The notes beneath the pieces were generated by a model that made no database searches, had not been told where the DNA came from, and saw nothing but the letters and a program-made list of their open reading frames with translations. A stretch of 22,682 nucleotides of DNA from a virus, in IMG/VR virus record IMGVR_UViG_3300042321_003554, positions 1 to 22,682 of that record. One strand, given 5' to 3'. Made by a program: the position numbers and the translations under genes. This document shows, piece by piece, positions 6,776-14,101 of this stretch (position 1 is the stretch's first letter; every line of letters starts with the position of its first letter).

Positions 6776-7372
6776 ATGGCAAGCCAGTTCACCACCTCCG
6801 CGCGGGTCAAGGCGCACCTTTCGATCCCTGCCGGCGTCACCCAGCACGACGCCCGAATCGGGTACGCGGTCGACTCGGTCGACTCGATCCTCCTGCCGCT
6901 GCTCGGGCTCGATCCGATCTCAGGGTCGGTCACGCAACAGTGGTATTCGGACTATGTCGACGTCGGCGAGCCCAACGAGGACCGGGTGGCGCTCTCGCAC
7001 TACCCGGTCGTAGCCGGCTCGGTTGCCGGCGTCACGAACGACGGAACGCTGCTCGGCGCAACCGAGTGGTACTCGCGCGACAAGGTCGGCGAGATCGTGC
7101 TGACCGGCGACGGCGCGTTCTTCGCCGAGGGGAAGCGGAAGGTCGTCGTGACGTATCAGGCCGGGTACGCCAGCGTTCCGGGGGCGCTGTCCCTCGCCGG
7201 GGACGCGATCGGTGCGTGGGTGTTCAACCAGCTACCGAAGGGCGGGTTCGAGTCGGAGAAGGTCGGCGAGTACGCCTACACGGCGAAGGGCTCCGCGTCG
7301 GCGAGCGACGGCGACCTGCCGCCGTTGATCCGTCGGCTGATCGCCGGCTACCGCCGGACGGGCACGCGGTAG
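6776..7372 (+). CDS. Head-tail connector protein (HK97 gp6-like)
   Basis: 198 residues. The first 30 residues (SARVKAHLSIP...DARIGYAVDSVDSILLPLLG) follow the usual gp6-like opening in which a short helix and an aspartate-rich helix precede beta strands. The centre (about 45-130) is beta-rich (VDVGEPNEDRVALSHYPVV, RKVVVTYQAGYA), and the YQAGYASVPGALSLAGDAIGAWVFNQ stretch with the closing PPLIRRLIAGYRR helix is what adaptor proteins of the HK97 gp6 / SPP1 gp15 type show. In the virion it would form the ring under the portal. In most phages the stopper and tail-terminator genes come next; here a block of sugar genes follows. Confidence 0.65.
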   Translation: MASQFTTSARVKAHLSIPAGVTQHDARIGYAVDSVDSILLPLLGLDPISGSVTQQWYSDYVDVGEPNEDRVALSHYPVVAGSVAGVTNDGTLLGATEWYSRDKVGEIVLTGDGAFFAEGKRKVVVTYQAGYASVPGALSLAGDAIGAWVFNQLPKGGFESEKVGEYAYTAKGSASASDGDLPPLIRRLIAGYRRTGTR

Positions 7373-7376
7373 TCGT

Positions 7377-7392
7377 TACCCGGCGGGGGAGG
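7377..7392 (+). promoter_or_regulatory. Promoter with very short leader before the RmlD-like gene
   Basis: TACCCG (7377-7382) followed six bases later by GAGG (7389-7392) and ATG 7398. It fits the short-leader pattern seen at 14199 and 22149. The hexamer is a weak -10. Confidence 0.3.
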
Positions 7393-7397
7393 TGACA

Positions 7398-8228
7398 ATG
7401 AACGTTCTCGTCCTCGGTGGCTCAGGCCGGCTCGGGCGTCGGTTGGTTCCCGCGCTGCACGCGGCCGGGCACACCGTCGCCGCGCCGACCCGAACCGAGT
7501 GCGACGTAGCCGAGCCCGGCGACGTCGGCCGCCAGTTTCGCCGAGGGCGGCGCGGACCCGCGATCGACCTCGTCGTGTGCCTCGCCGCTTACGCCGACGT
7601 GGTTGGCTGCGACTCGAACCCGGCGAAGGCGAAGGCCGGCAACATCGACACGGTGAGGACCGTCGGGACCGCTTGCGCCGACAGGTCGGTGCCGTGGCTC
7701 TGGACGTCCACCGACTACGTCGTCGCGGGCGGCCCGACGCCGGCCGAGCCGGTGCAGGACGTGCTCGCGTTCGGGCGGCTTCGGATGAACAACGCGGGCC
7801 GCTACGCCGAGACGAAGCTCGAAGGCGAGGACGTCGCGCTCGCCCACTGCGCGACGGTCTGCCGGATCGCATTCTGCGACCCTGACGACGCGGCGAAGTG
7901 GGGGTGGGTCGACGGCTACAACCTCGCGTCTCGGGAGTGGGTCGAGCGGACGGCCGCGCGCCTCGTCCTTGCGGTCGCACTTGCCGCCGAGCGGTGGAAC
8001 GCCGGGCGGATCGTCCACGTCGGCCCGGTTGCGGGCCTCGATGCCGGACCGCTCGGCCCGTGGCGCACGCGGGAGCAACTCGTTCGCCAGCGGTTCGGGA
8101 ACACGCACCCGTCGCTCGTCCGGGTCGTCAGGTCGCCGGCCGAGCGTCGGTTTGTCGGCGGCGGCAACGGGCCGGGCGATACCCGGTTCGCCCGCTGCGA
8201 CCCGCGGCTCGCGCTGGACCCCGAATGA
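7398..8228 (+). CDS. RmlD-like NAD(P)-dependent sugar reductase / epimerase
   Basis: 276 residues. ATG 7398 is preferred over GTG 7392 because GGGGGAGG ends 5 bases before it. Extended short-chain dehydrogenase: GGSGRLG (residues 7-13) binds the nucleotide, CDVAEPGDV and CLAAYADVVGCDSNP follow the RmlD pattern (CDVTD... and AAYTAVDxAE), STDYVVAGG near 110-118 matches STDYVFDG, and Tyr136/Lys140 in RYAETKLEGE are the catalytic YxxxK pair. RmlD reduces dTDP-4-keto-rhamnose in the cytoplasm; related enzymes make other deoxysugars. The C-terminal tail (RRFVGGGNGPGDTR, about 253-266) is unusual. It overlaps the next glycosyltransferase by ATGA, so the two are translationally coupled, which supports a shared sugar pathway. 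RmlA and RmlB homologues lie 2-4 kb downstream. The family is secure, the exact sugar is not. Confidence 0.75.
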   Translation: MNVLVLGGSGRLGRRLVPALHAAGHTVAAPTRTECDVAEPGDVGRQFRRGRRGPAIDLVVCLAAYADVVGCDSNPAKAKAGNIDTVRTVGTACADRSVPWLWTSTDYVVAGGPTPAEPVQDVLAFGRLRMNNAGRYAETKLEGEDVALAHCATVCRIAFCDPDDAAKWGWVDGYNLASREWVERTAARLVLAVALAAERWNAGRIVHVGPVAGLDAGPLGPWRTREQLVRQRFGNTHPSLVRVVRSPAERRFVGGGNGPGDTRFARCDPRLALDPE

Positions 8229-9427
8229 TCGTCCACGTCCTGCGGCGCGAGGGCGCACCCGACGATGTTCGGATGTCCAACCTCGCGGCGCCGGAGGAGG
8301 CGCCGGTCGCCCGCTGGATCGACGGCGGCTGGGAGGTCGAGGCCCGGATGCAGACCACGGTCGACGCGCTCGCCCGCCGGTTCAGGTTCGTGCGGGTCGG
8401 CGAGCGGTGGGAGGACGACCCGAGGCCGCGCGATCCGATGCCGTGGGAACTCCCGACGGCGGGCGACGCGAGCGGCGACGAGTCGGCGCCCTGCGGCTTG
8501 GGTCCGTCGCCGTTCGACGACTACCTCCGCTGGCGGAAGCTCCGGGGCGACCCCGAGCCGGCCAACTCGATCACGGTGATCGACGCGCTCGACCTCGTGC
8601 GCCGCCGCGTGACGGTCTGCGCCGAGGCCGCGAGGGTCGCGAGGGCGACGGCCGCGGTCGAGCCGTGCGACGACGTGACGATCGTCCTCGCGTGCCACGG
8701 GTGGGGCGTCCCCGAGCAGGCCGCCGCGGAGCGCGCCCTCGACGTCGTGGCGGCGTTGGGGCCGGCGGCCCGGCTCTCGGTCGTCCAGAACCGCGAGGAC
8801 AGTCCGGACGGCCCCGCCGCGCTCGCGTGGGGCGTCGACCGGGCCGGCCCGCGCCTGCGGTTGCAGGTCGTCGGGAACGACGGGTTCGGCGCGGCGTGCA
8901 ACGTCGGGGCGCGGGTGGCCCGCACCCGGTTCCTGCTGTTCACCCAGCCCGACGCATGGTTCGGCGCTGACGCGATCCGGCTCGCCGTCGGCCTGTCGCT
9001 CGCTCTCGCCGCCGAGCCGTCCGGGGGCGGGCGCCCGGCGGTCGTCGGCCCGTCCGGCGGCTACGTCCCGTCGTGGGCGCCCGTGTTCACCGAGGAGGGC
9101 CGGAACGTCGAGCGGTTCGGCGACCCCGTCCCGGTCGAGTGGGTCGGCGGCTACTGGATGCTCGCCGAGCGCGCCGCGTGGCGCGAGGTCGGCGGGATGT
9201 GGAATCGGTCGTTCCTCTACTGCGAGGAGCCCGACGTGTGCCTCCGGCTCGCCGCCGAGGGGGCGAGGTCGTTCGTGTGGGGCGACCTGCCGGTGAACCA
9301 CCAACGGGGGGGCACGATCAAGCGCCGGATGCTCCCGTCGCAGGTCGGCGAGATTCACGACGACGCACGGCGCGAGTTCAGCCGGCGGTGGGGCGGCCGG
9401 CGCGATCTCGGCCAGCCGAAGCGGTAG
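8225..9427 (+). CDS. GT2-family glycosyltransferase with an unknown N-terminal domain
   Basis: 400 residues from ATG 8225, overlapping the previous stop by 4 bases. Residues about 150-390 are a rhamnosyltransferase-like GT-A (GT2) domain: DDVTIVLACHGWG opening strand, VVGNDGFGAACNVGARVA (about 216-233), LLFTQPDAWFG in the place of the DxD-type metal site, VEWVGGYWMLAERAAWREVGG and then FLYCEEPDVCLRLAAEG, the (E/D)xDxCxR acceptor-site motif of this subgroup. It would transfer a nucleotide-activated sugar in the cytoplasm. Residues 1-150 are not a known domain to me: they include IVHVLRREGAPDDVRMSN, WIDGGWEVEARMQTTVDAL and an acidic linker, and could recognise the acceptor. No membrane segments, so it is not a classic polyprenol-linked enzyme. 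The last 50 bases overlap the leftward gene at 9378. Confidence 0.8.
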   Translation: MIVHVLRREGAPDDVRMSNLAAPEEAPVARWIDGGWEVEARMQTTVDALARRFRFVRVGERWEDDPRPRDPMPWELPTAGDASGDESAPCGLGPSPFDDYLRWRKLRGDPEPANSITVIDALDLVRRRVTVCAEAARVARATAAVEPCDDVTIVLACHGWGVPEQAAAERALDVVAALGPAARLSVVQNREDSPDGPAALAWGVDRAGPRLRLQVVGNDGFGAACNVGARVARTRFLLFTQPDAWFGADAIRLAVGLSLALAAEPSGGGRPAVVGPSGGYVPSWAPVFTEEGRNVERFGDPVPVEWVGGYWMLAERAAWREVGGMWNRSFLYCEEPDVCLRLAAEGARSFVWGDLPVNHQRGGTIKRRMLPSQVGEIHDDARREFSRRWGGRRDLGQPKR

Positions 9428-9743
9428 CCTCGCGGACGGCGGCGCACACGCGGATCGACAGCTTCGACAGGCCGTCGGACGAGAGCCGGGCGAACCGGGT
9501 TCCCTCCGGGTCGCGCCGCTTCCGGTCACGGTCCTCGGCCCGCTCGTCCTCCGTGTTCGACAGGGTCGAGAGCCCGTCGACCACGAGGTCGGCGTCGGCG
9601 AGGTCGAACGCGAGCGCGTTCTTGCCGCCGAGCCGGAACGCGACGCAGACCGCCTCGATCTCGGGGGCGTCCTCGGCCCACGACTCCTCGGCGTGAATCT
9701 CCAACGACGACGCGGCCCAGCCGGCGCAGCGGACGCGGATCAC
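9378..9743 (-). CDS. Small leftward protein of unknown function (island B, third gene)
   Basis: 121 residues, start GTG 9743, overlapping the stop of the upstream leftward gene by GTGA. No family recognised. Residues 1-55 alternate acidic helix and strands (LEIHAEESWAEDAPEIEAV, then LGGKNALAFDLADADLVVDG), 56-85 are highly charged (NTEDERAEDRDRKRRDPEG) and the rest is basic and Ala-rich. Its 3' end runs 50 bases into the convergent glycosyltransferase gene, so the two mRNAs are complementary there. The reading frame is supported by the coupled start and shared operon, not by homology. Confidence 0.5.
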   Translation of the reverse strand: MIRVRCAGWAASSLEIHAEESWAEDAPEIEAVCVAFRLGGKNALAFDLADADLVVDGLSTLSNTEDERAEDRDRKRRDPEGTRFARLSSDGLSKLSIRVCAAVREATASAGRDRAGRPTAG

Positions 9744-10084
9744 GCTGCCATCCGGGCGCAGGCCGCGCGCCGGTCGGCTCGAATCCACGCGAGGACCATC
9801 GCGTTCCGCTTGGCTTGCCACGCGGCGTAGCCGAGCCGGCTGAGGGCGTGCGAGTGGGCTTCGAGGCGCAGGCCGCGCCGGATGCGGGTCGAGAGGTCGC
9901 ACGACCGGCGATCCTCGTTCAGCGCCCACACGCCGGTCACGGGCTCGACGTAGCCGCCGATCGCGGCGAGGTCTTTCACGGTCGCCGGCTCGAAGCCAAG
10001 GCGGGAGAGGTCGCCGTTGATCTCGCGCTGGCCGAGGCCGGGCGTCAGCGAGATCAGGGTGCGGAGCGCGTCGCGGGCGGTCAC
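9740..10084 (-). CDS. Small leftward protein with a winged-helix-like N-terminus (island B, second gene)
   Basis: 114 residues, start GTG 10084, GTGA overlap with the gene before it. Residues 1-55 (MTARDALRTLISLTPGLGQ, INGDLSRLGFEPATVKDLAA, GGYVEPVTGVWALN) look like a helix-helix-wing fold as in small wHTH DNA-binding proteins. Residues 60-114 are basic and helical (STRIRRGLRLEAHSHALSRL, AAWQAKRNAMVLAWIRADRR). It could be a regulator, possibly of the shared control cassettes, but that is speculation. Confidence 0.55.
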   Translation of the reverse strand: MTARDALRTLISLTPGLGQREINGDLSRLGFEPATVKDLAAIGGYVEPVTGVWALNEDRRSCDLSTRIRRGLRLEAHSHALSRLGYAAWQAKRNAMVLAWIRADRRAACARMAA

Positions 10085-10341
10085 GCGCGCACCGCGAGGA
10101 GGCCGCAGACGTGATCGAGGCAGTCGAAGGCGTCGACCTCGCCGATATGGCCGTTGTTGCCGGCCCCGATGATGACGGCGGCAAGAAACCGGAGCGCGCC
10201 GCGCGTGGTCGCTCCGTCCAGAAGGCGCGCGACCTCCGACGCCGCGTTGCCCGCCGTGACGAACGTGTCGGCGTACCGCTGGCCGCCGAGGAGGTCGTGG
10301 GCGGGGAGGAGGTTGTGGGCGTTGGCGGCGGTCAGGGTCAT
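10081..10341 (-). CDS. Small leftward protein of unknown function (island B, first gene)
   Basis: 86 residues, start ATG 10341 preceded by GGAGAACAAG, identical to the start context of islands A and E. Sequence is Ala/Leu-rich and mostly helical (SEVARLLDGATTRGALRFLAA, then VIIGAGNNGHIGEVDAFDC). The 40-60 region is hydrophobic, but too short and interrupted for a clear membrane span. No motif recognised. It heads a three-gene leftward operon whose starts are linked by GTGA overlaps, driven from cassette B. Confidence 0.55.
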   Translation of the reverse strand: MTLTAANAHNLLPAHDLLGGQRYADTFVTAGNAASEVARLLDGATTRGALRFLAAVIIGAGNNGHIGEVDAFDCLDHVCGLLAVRA

Positions 10342-10441
10342 CTTGTTCTCCTTGTTGGCGCGGGTTCCTTCCCGCCCCATCATCATAACCGGGTAACGGT
10401 TACCGGCGAGCACTTTCTTTCGCCCCGTGCTAAAAAAGTTC
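10342..10441. promoter_or_regulatory. Divergent control cassette B
   Basis: Leftward half: GGAGAACAAG ribosome-site context; leader hairpin GCGGG (10360-10364), 6-base loop, CCCGC (10371-10375); minus-strand -10 TATGAT (10382-10387), the best -10 of the five; perfect inverted repeat GGTAAC-G-GTTACC (10392-10404) 5 bp behind it when read as the 11-mer 10393-10403. Rightward half is shorter than in the other copies: TGC-TAAAAA (TAAAAA 10431-10436) lies five bases before ATG 10442, so RmlA is probably leaderless; the CTAAAAAAGTTC string here is a degenerate form of the CGAA-N5-TTCG box. Confidence 0.7.
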
Positions 10442-11245
10442 ATGCCCACCACGATCGGCGTCGTTCTTGCCGGGGGAACCGGCTCTCGCCTGCTCCCGCT
10501 CACCCGGACGATCAACAAGCACCTTCTGCCCGTCAACGGCCAGCCGATGCTTCACTGGCCGATCCGAACGCTCGCGCTCGCCGGGATCGAGCGGATCGTC
10601 GTCGTCCTCGGCGGCAAGAGCGCGGGCGAGGTCGTCGAGCACTTCGGCTCCGAGTACGTCGTCGAGGGGCGGACCGTCCGGCTCGCCTACGTCTACCAGC
10701 GGGAGGCCGGCGGCATCGGGCAGGCGCTTGCCGTCGCCTTGCCGCTCGTCGAGGAACTCGGCGCGACCCGCGTCCGCGTGATCCTCGGCGACAACGTGTT
10801 CCCCGTCGGGGCTGCAGGAGGCCAACCGGCCTTCGACTCCCGGTTCGCGTCGGTCGTCGGAGTTGACGTGCCGGACGCAGAGGCGAAGTATGGCTGCGTC
10901 GACGTGTCGGCCGACCGGCGCGATGGCGTCGGCCGCGCGTTCGGGATGCCGATCGAGAAGCCGGGAACGAGCCCGCCAGCGGGCCGCCGGTGGCTCGCGC
11001 TGTCCGGCGTCTACGACTTCCCGATGTCACTCGGGCAGGGTCGGCTCGCGGACGTCGTCGCGACACTGGCGAAGTCGGCGCGCGGCGAGGTCGAGGTCAC
11101 GTTCCTGCTCGAACGCTTCTGGCACTACGGGCTGCTCGACGTCGAGGAGCATGTCGGCTCGTGGATCGACGCCGGCGAGCCCGACGGCTACCGCACGGCG
11201 AACGACCCCGCCTTCTGGCCGCCGGGCGTTACCGAGCGGGCATGA
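10442..11245 (+). CDS. rmlA: RmlA-like sugar-1-phosphate nucleotidylyltransferase
   Basis: 267 residues. ATG 10442 is chosen since the family signature begins right after it; an in-frame GTG at 10427 would add only five residues and cover the promoter. The N-terminal signature VVLAGGTGSRLLPLTRTINKHLLPV (residues 7-31, written here in parts: LAGGTGSRL and NKHLLPV) is the nucleotide-binding loop of glucose-1-phosphate thymidylyltransferases. GGIGQALAVALPLVEEL and ILGDNVF (Mg-binding Asp) follow at about 85-125, then KYGCVDV and the IEKPGTSPPAG segment near 175. It makes dTDP-glucose (or a related NDP-sugar) from dTTP and glucose-1-phosphate. The length is slightly under the usual 285-295 residues of RmlA. 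It overlaps the RmlB-like gene by ATGA, the classical pathway partner. Confidence 0.8.
   Translation: MPTTIGVVLAGGTGSRLLPLTRTINKHLLPVNGQPMLHWPIRTLALAGIERIVVVLGGKSAGEVVEHFGSEYVVEGRTVRLAYVYQREAGGIGQALAVALPLVEELGATRVRVILGDNVFPVGAAGGQPAFDSRFASVVGVDVPDAEAKYGCVDVSADRRDGVGRAFGMPIEKPGTSPPAGRRWLALSGVYDFPMSLGQGRLADVVATLAKSARGEVEVTFLLERFWHYGLLDVEEHVGSWIDAGEPDGYRTANDPAFWPPGVTERA
11230..11241 (+). promoter_or_regulatory. Possible internal leaderless -10 before rmlB
   Basis: TACCGA (11230-11235) ends six bases before ATG 11242, the spacing found at the leaderless starts. It lies inside rmlA coding sequence and the hexamer is poor, so chance is a fair explanation. Confidence 0.2.
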
Positions 11246-12348
11246 CCACCGAACCGAAACAGATCGTCGTCGTCACCGGGGCCTGCGGGTTCCTCGGCTT
11301 GCACGTCTGCCGCCGCCTCGCCGCCGAGGGCGTCCAGATCGTAGCGTTCGACCTCGACACCTACGCCGCCGTCAACATGCCGGAGGTCGTCGGGATGCTG
11401 TCGGACGTGGTGTTCCACCACGCCGACGTCGCGAGTCCGAGGGCATGGCGCGACCTCGATCGGCGGCTCAGCTTTCTCGGGTTCGGGCAACCGGTCGCGG
11501 TGCTCCACCTTGCCGCCGAAACGCACGTCGACCGGTCGCTCGGCCGCGTCCCGACCACCCTCGCCGTCGAGGGGGACGACGGGATCGACGACGCCCTCGA
11601 CCGCTTCTGGCGGACGAACGCGATCGGCACCGCTCGGGTCGCCCGATGGTGCGCCGCGAACGCCGTCCGGCTGATCCACGTTTCGACCGACGAGGTGCTC
11701 GGCGACCGTTGGGTGTCGGTGATCAACGGGGGCGGCCGGATCGCCCACGAGATCGACATCGCCGATGTGAACTCGCCCGCCTACCCGCCCGGCTCGCCCT
11801 ACGCCGCGTCGAAGATCGCCGCCGAGGCCGCCGTGCTCGCCGAGGTCCGGTGCGCCGGGCTCGACGCCGTGATTGTCCGCCCCACGAACCTCTACGGGCC
11901 GGGGCAGGCCCCCGACAAGCTGATCCCGGTCGCCGTCCGGAAGCTCTGCTCGAACGAACTCGTCCCGCTGTACGGCGACGGAAAGCAGATTCGGGAGTGG
12001 GTCCACGTCGAGGACGTCGCCCGGCTGCTCGTTCACCTCGCGCTCGAAGCGACCGACGTGTCGCTCCTGCCGACGTCGGCGAAGTGCGGGATCGTCCACG
12101 CCGGCTCCGCCCAGCGGGGCTCGAACCGGCTCGTCGTCGGCACGCTGGCGACGAGGTGTGAGGAGCGGGGCCTGCGCCATCCGGGAACCGACCGGACGAC
12201 GTTCGTGCGGGACAGGCCCGGCCATGACTTCGCCTACGGGCTCGACTCGTCGTTGACGCTGGCCGAGTGCGGGTGGAAGGCGGCTCGGGCGTTCCTGTCC
12301 GAGCGCGACCTCGACGAACTGATCGACGCCTACGGGGGGACCGGATGA
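11242..12348 (+). CDS. rmlB: dTDP-glucose 4,6-dehydratase (RmlB-like)
   Basis: 368 residues from ATG 11242 (ATGA overlap with rmlA). Extended SDR with Gly13/Gly16/Gly19 in TGACGFLG, LHLAAETHVDRS near 88-99, STDEV at 148-152 with the dehydratase pair Asp150/Glu151, Tyr187/Lys191 in SPYAASKIAAE, then RPTNLYGPGQAPDKLIP and LYGDGKQIREWVHVEDVAR. These match RmlB position by position, including the DE pair that distinguishes dehydratases from simple epimerases. It converts dTDP-glucose to dTDP-4-keto-6-deoxyglucose. Insertions near residues 108-118 (VPTTLAVEGDDG) and 160-170 make it slightly longer than the usual 330-355. The last segment (residues about 270-300) is more diverged. Overlaps the radical SAM gene by ATGA. 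Confidence 0.85.
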   Translation: MTTEPKQIVVVTGACGFLGLHVCRRLAAEGVQIVAFDLDTYAAVNMPEVVGMLSDVVFHHADVASPRAWRDLDRRLSFLGFGQPVAVLHLAAETHVDRSLGRVPTTLAVEGDDGIDDALDRFWRTNAIGTARVARWCAANAVRLIHVSTDEVLGDRWVSVINGGGRIAHEIDIADVNSPAYPPGSPYAASKIAAEAAVLAEVRCAGLDAVIVRPTNLYGPGQAPDKLIPVAVRKLCSNELVPLYGDGKQIREWVHVEDVARLLVHLALEATDVSLLPTSAKCGIVHAGSAQRGSNRLVVGTLATRCEERGLRHPGTDRTTFVRDRPGHDFAYGLDSSLTLAECGWKAARAFLSERDLDELIDAYGGTG

Positions 12349-13790
12349 ACGTCTGCCTGATCGCACCGCCGAACAAGTCGATGGCGGACCCGAGGATCGC
12401 GCCGCCGCTGGGCCTGCTCTACCTCGCCGCCGCGCAGCGGAACGCGGGGCTCGGGACGCCGGCCGTCGTCGACCTGAACGTGTCCTGCTACCCGGCCGGC
12501 CCGGAGGGCTCGAAGGACCATCCGGGCGGCAACACGCACGACTTCTCGCTCGACCGGATGCTCGCCGAGGTTCCGACCGGCTGCGACGTCTACGGGCTGT
12601 CGCTTGCCTCCATGCAACTCGCCTCCGGCTTGCCGCTGGTTCGCGCGCTCCGGCTTCGCGAGCCCGGCGCGGTGTTCGTCGCCGGTGGCGCGCACGCCTC
12701 GGCGATGCCCGCCGACCTTGCCGCCGACTTCGACGTGGTGGTTCGATACGAGGGCGAGGCCGCGTGGGTTGCCTTGATCTGGCAACTCGTCGCGAACGGC
12801 GGCCGGGCCGGCTTGTTCCGCGACGGGCTCGCGTTCCCGGCCGAGCGCGTCCACCACGGAGGAGCAACGATCGAGCGCGGGTTCGCCGTGACGCGCGCCG
12901 TCGTGATCGACGGGACGCAGATCGACCCGCTCGACGACGCGCCGATCCCGGCCCGCGACCTACTCGACTTCTCGCGGTACACGCGACGGATCGCGGGCAA
13001 GGCCGCCACGAACCTGATCACGAGCCGCGGGTGCCCGGCTCGCTGCACCTACTGCCAGCAGGTCGACCTGTGGGGCGAGGGCCTCCGGCTGATGTCGCCC
13101 GCTCGCGTGCTCGCCGAGGTCGATGCGATCCGCGAGACGACCGGGATCGAGAACATCCTGTTCCTCGACGACTCGCTGACCGCGTGTTCGACCGCCCGGA
13201 TGTCCGAACTGTGCGCCGGCCTGAAGGCACGGGGCGTCCAGTGGCGAGGGTGGACGAGGGCGAACCTGATCGCCCGCCCCGACCGGCTCCCGATGCTCCG
13301 CGAAATGCACGACGCCGGGTTCGTGTCGTGCTGCGTCGGGGTCGAGTCCGGCTCCGACCGGCTCCTGAAGGCGATCGCCAAGCAAACGACGGTCGAGCAG
13401 AACCGTGCGGCGATCCGCAACCTGAAGGCGGCGGGGATCAAGGCCCGGTGCTCGATCATGGTCGGCCTCCCCGGCGAGACGTGGGACGACGTGCAGGCGC
13501 TCGTTGACTTCGTCGCGGCCGAGCAACCGGACGACTGGATTCTGTCGACGCTCGTTCCGCTGCCCGGCACGCCGTCGTGGAACGACTCCGGGATCGAGAT
13601 CGACCGGGACACGCTGGCCGCGAGCGCCTACGAGGGCGTGTTCATCGTCGGCGGCAACGAGCAGTCGGGCGGCGGGTTTTGGCGGTACAAGGACGGAACG
13701 ACCGCCGCCGAGATCGACGACCGACACACCTACGTTCAAGAGGCGCTCCTGCGCCTCTGCCCCCGTGATCGCCAAGGAATCGTCGCATGA
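12345..13790 (+). CDS. Radical SAM enzyme with N-terminal B12-binding-type domain
   Basis: 481 residues; ATG 12345 overlaps the rmlB stop. Residues 1-160 resemble the cobalamin-binding-type domain of this class: IAPPNKS...APPLGLLYLAAA, DVYGLSLASMQLASGLPLV, and VFVAGGAHASAMPADL...VVVRYEGEAAW, but the DxHxxG cobalamin-ligand motif is not seen. Cys230, Cys234 and Cys237 in SRGCPARCTYC bind the 4Fe-4S cluster. NILFLDDSLTA, CVGVESGSDRLLKAIAKQTT and CSIMVGLPGETWDDV follow in the usual order of the TIM-barrel. Family members do C-methylation, methylthiolation, ring contraction and other radical steps. The coupled position after RmlA/RmlB suggests it acts on the sugar or its carrier; the reaction cannot be read from sequence. 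Anaerobic-style radical chemistry on a phage genome is unusual. Confidence 0.75.
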   Translation: MNVCLIAPPNKSMADPRIAPPLGLLYLAAAQRNAGLGTPAVVDLNVSCYPAGPEGSKDHPGGNTHDFSLDRMLAEVPTGCDVYGLSLASMQLASGLPLVRALRLREPGAVFVAGGAHASAMPADLAADFDVVVRYEGEAAWVALIWQLVANGGRAGLFRDGLAFPAERVHHGGATIERGFAVTRAVVIDGTQIDPLDDAPIPARDLLDFSRYTRRIAGKAATNLITSRGCPARCTYCQQVDLWGEGLRLMSPARVLAEVDAIRETTGIENILFLDDSLTACSTARMSELCAGLKARGVQWRGWTRANLIARPDRLPMLREMHDAGFVSCCVGVESGSDRLLKAIAKQTTVEQNRAAIRNLKAAGIKARCSIMVGLPGETWDDVQALVDFVAAEQPDDWILSTLVPLPGTPSWNDSGIEIDRDTLAASAYEGVFIVGGNEQSGGGFWRYKDGTTAAEIDDRHTYVQEALLRLCPRDRQGIVA

Positions 13791-14101
13791 TCCGCTCCCT
13801 CCTCGCCCGTTTCATCGGCAAGCTCACGCCCGGCCCGCTCGACGTCCTCGTCCTCCGGGTGCCCGGCGGCGAGGGCCGCGTGAAGACCGTCCGCGACGAA
13901 CTCCGCGGCGCCGGCCTCTGGCCGAAGCTCCCGAGCGGCGCGATCGTCCTCGTCCTGCCGCCGGAGGTCGTGGTCGCCGTTGAGCCGCGGTTGAAGCCGG
14001 CCGAGGACCTCGGCTATGGCGAGACAAAGAACCGGACGGTCGACGCCGACGCCGCCGCCGAATCGAAACGTGCGATCTGCGGGGCAACCCCGTCGCGCTG
14101 A
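13787..14101 (+). CDS. Small protein of unknown function
   Basis: 104 residues, ATG 13787 overlapping the radical SAM stop by ATGA, so translationally coupled. The N-terminus (IRSLLARFIGKLTPG) is an amphipathic helix; 17-65 are compact alternating strands and helices (LDVLVLRVPGGEGRVKTV, LPSGAIVLVLPPEVVVAVEP). The tail is charged. It may be a partner of the radical SAM enzyme, as many such enzymes have small carrier or recognition proteins, but no known fold or motif supports this. Confidence 0.5.
   Translation: MIRSLLARFIGKLTPGPLDVLVLRVPGGEGRVKTVRDELRGAGLWPKLPSGAIVLVLPPEVVVAVEPRLKPAEDLGYGETKNRTVDADAAAESKRAICGATPSR

Noticed and set aside
7916-9529. A 537-codon minus-strand frame opposite the glycosyltransferase
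   Set aside because: Shadow of the GT2 gene; no ribosome site and no recognisable domain.
11188-12867. A 559-codon minus-strand frame opposite rmlB and the radical SAM gene
   Set aside because: Arg/Gly/Pro-rich low-complexity translation; the plus strand carries full family signatures.
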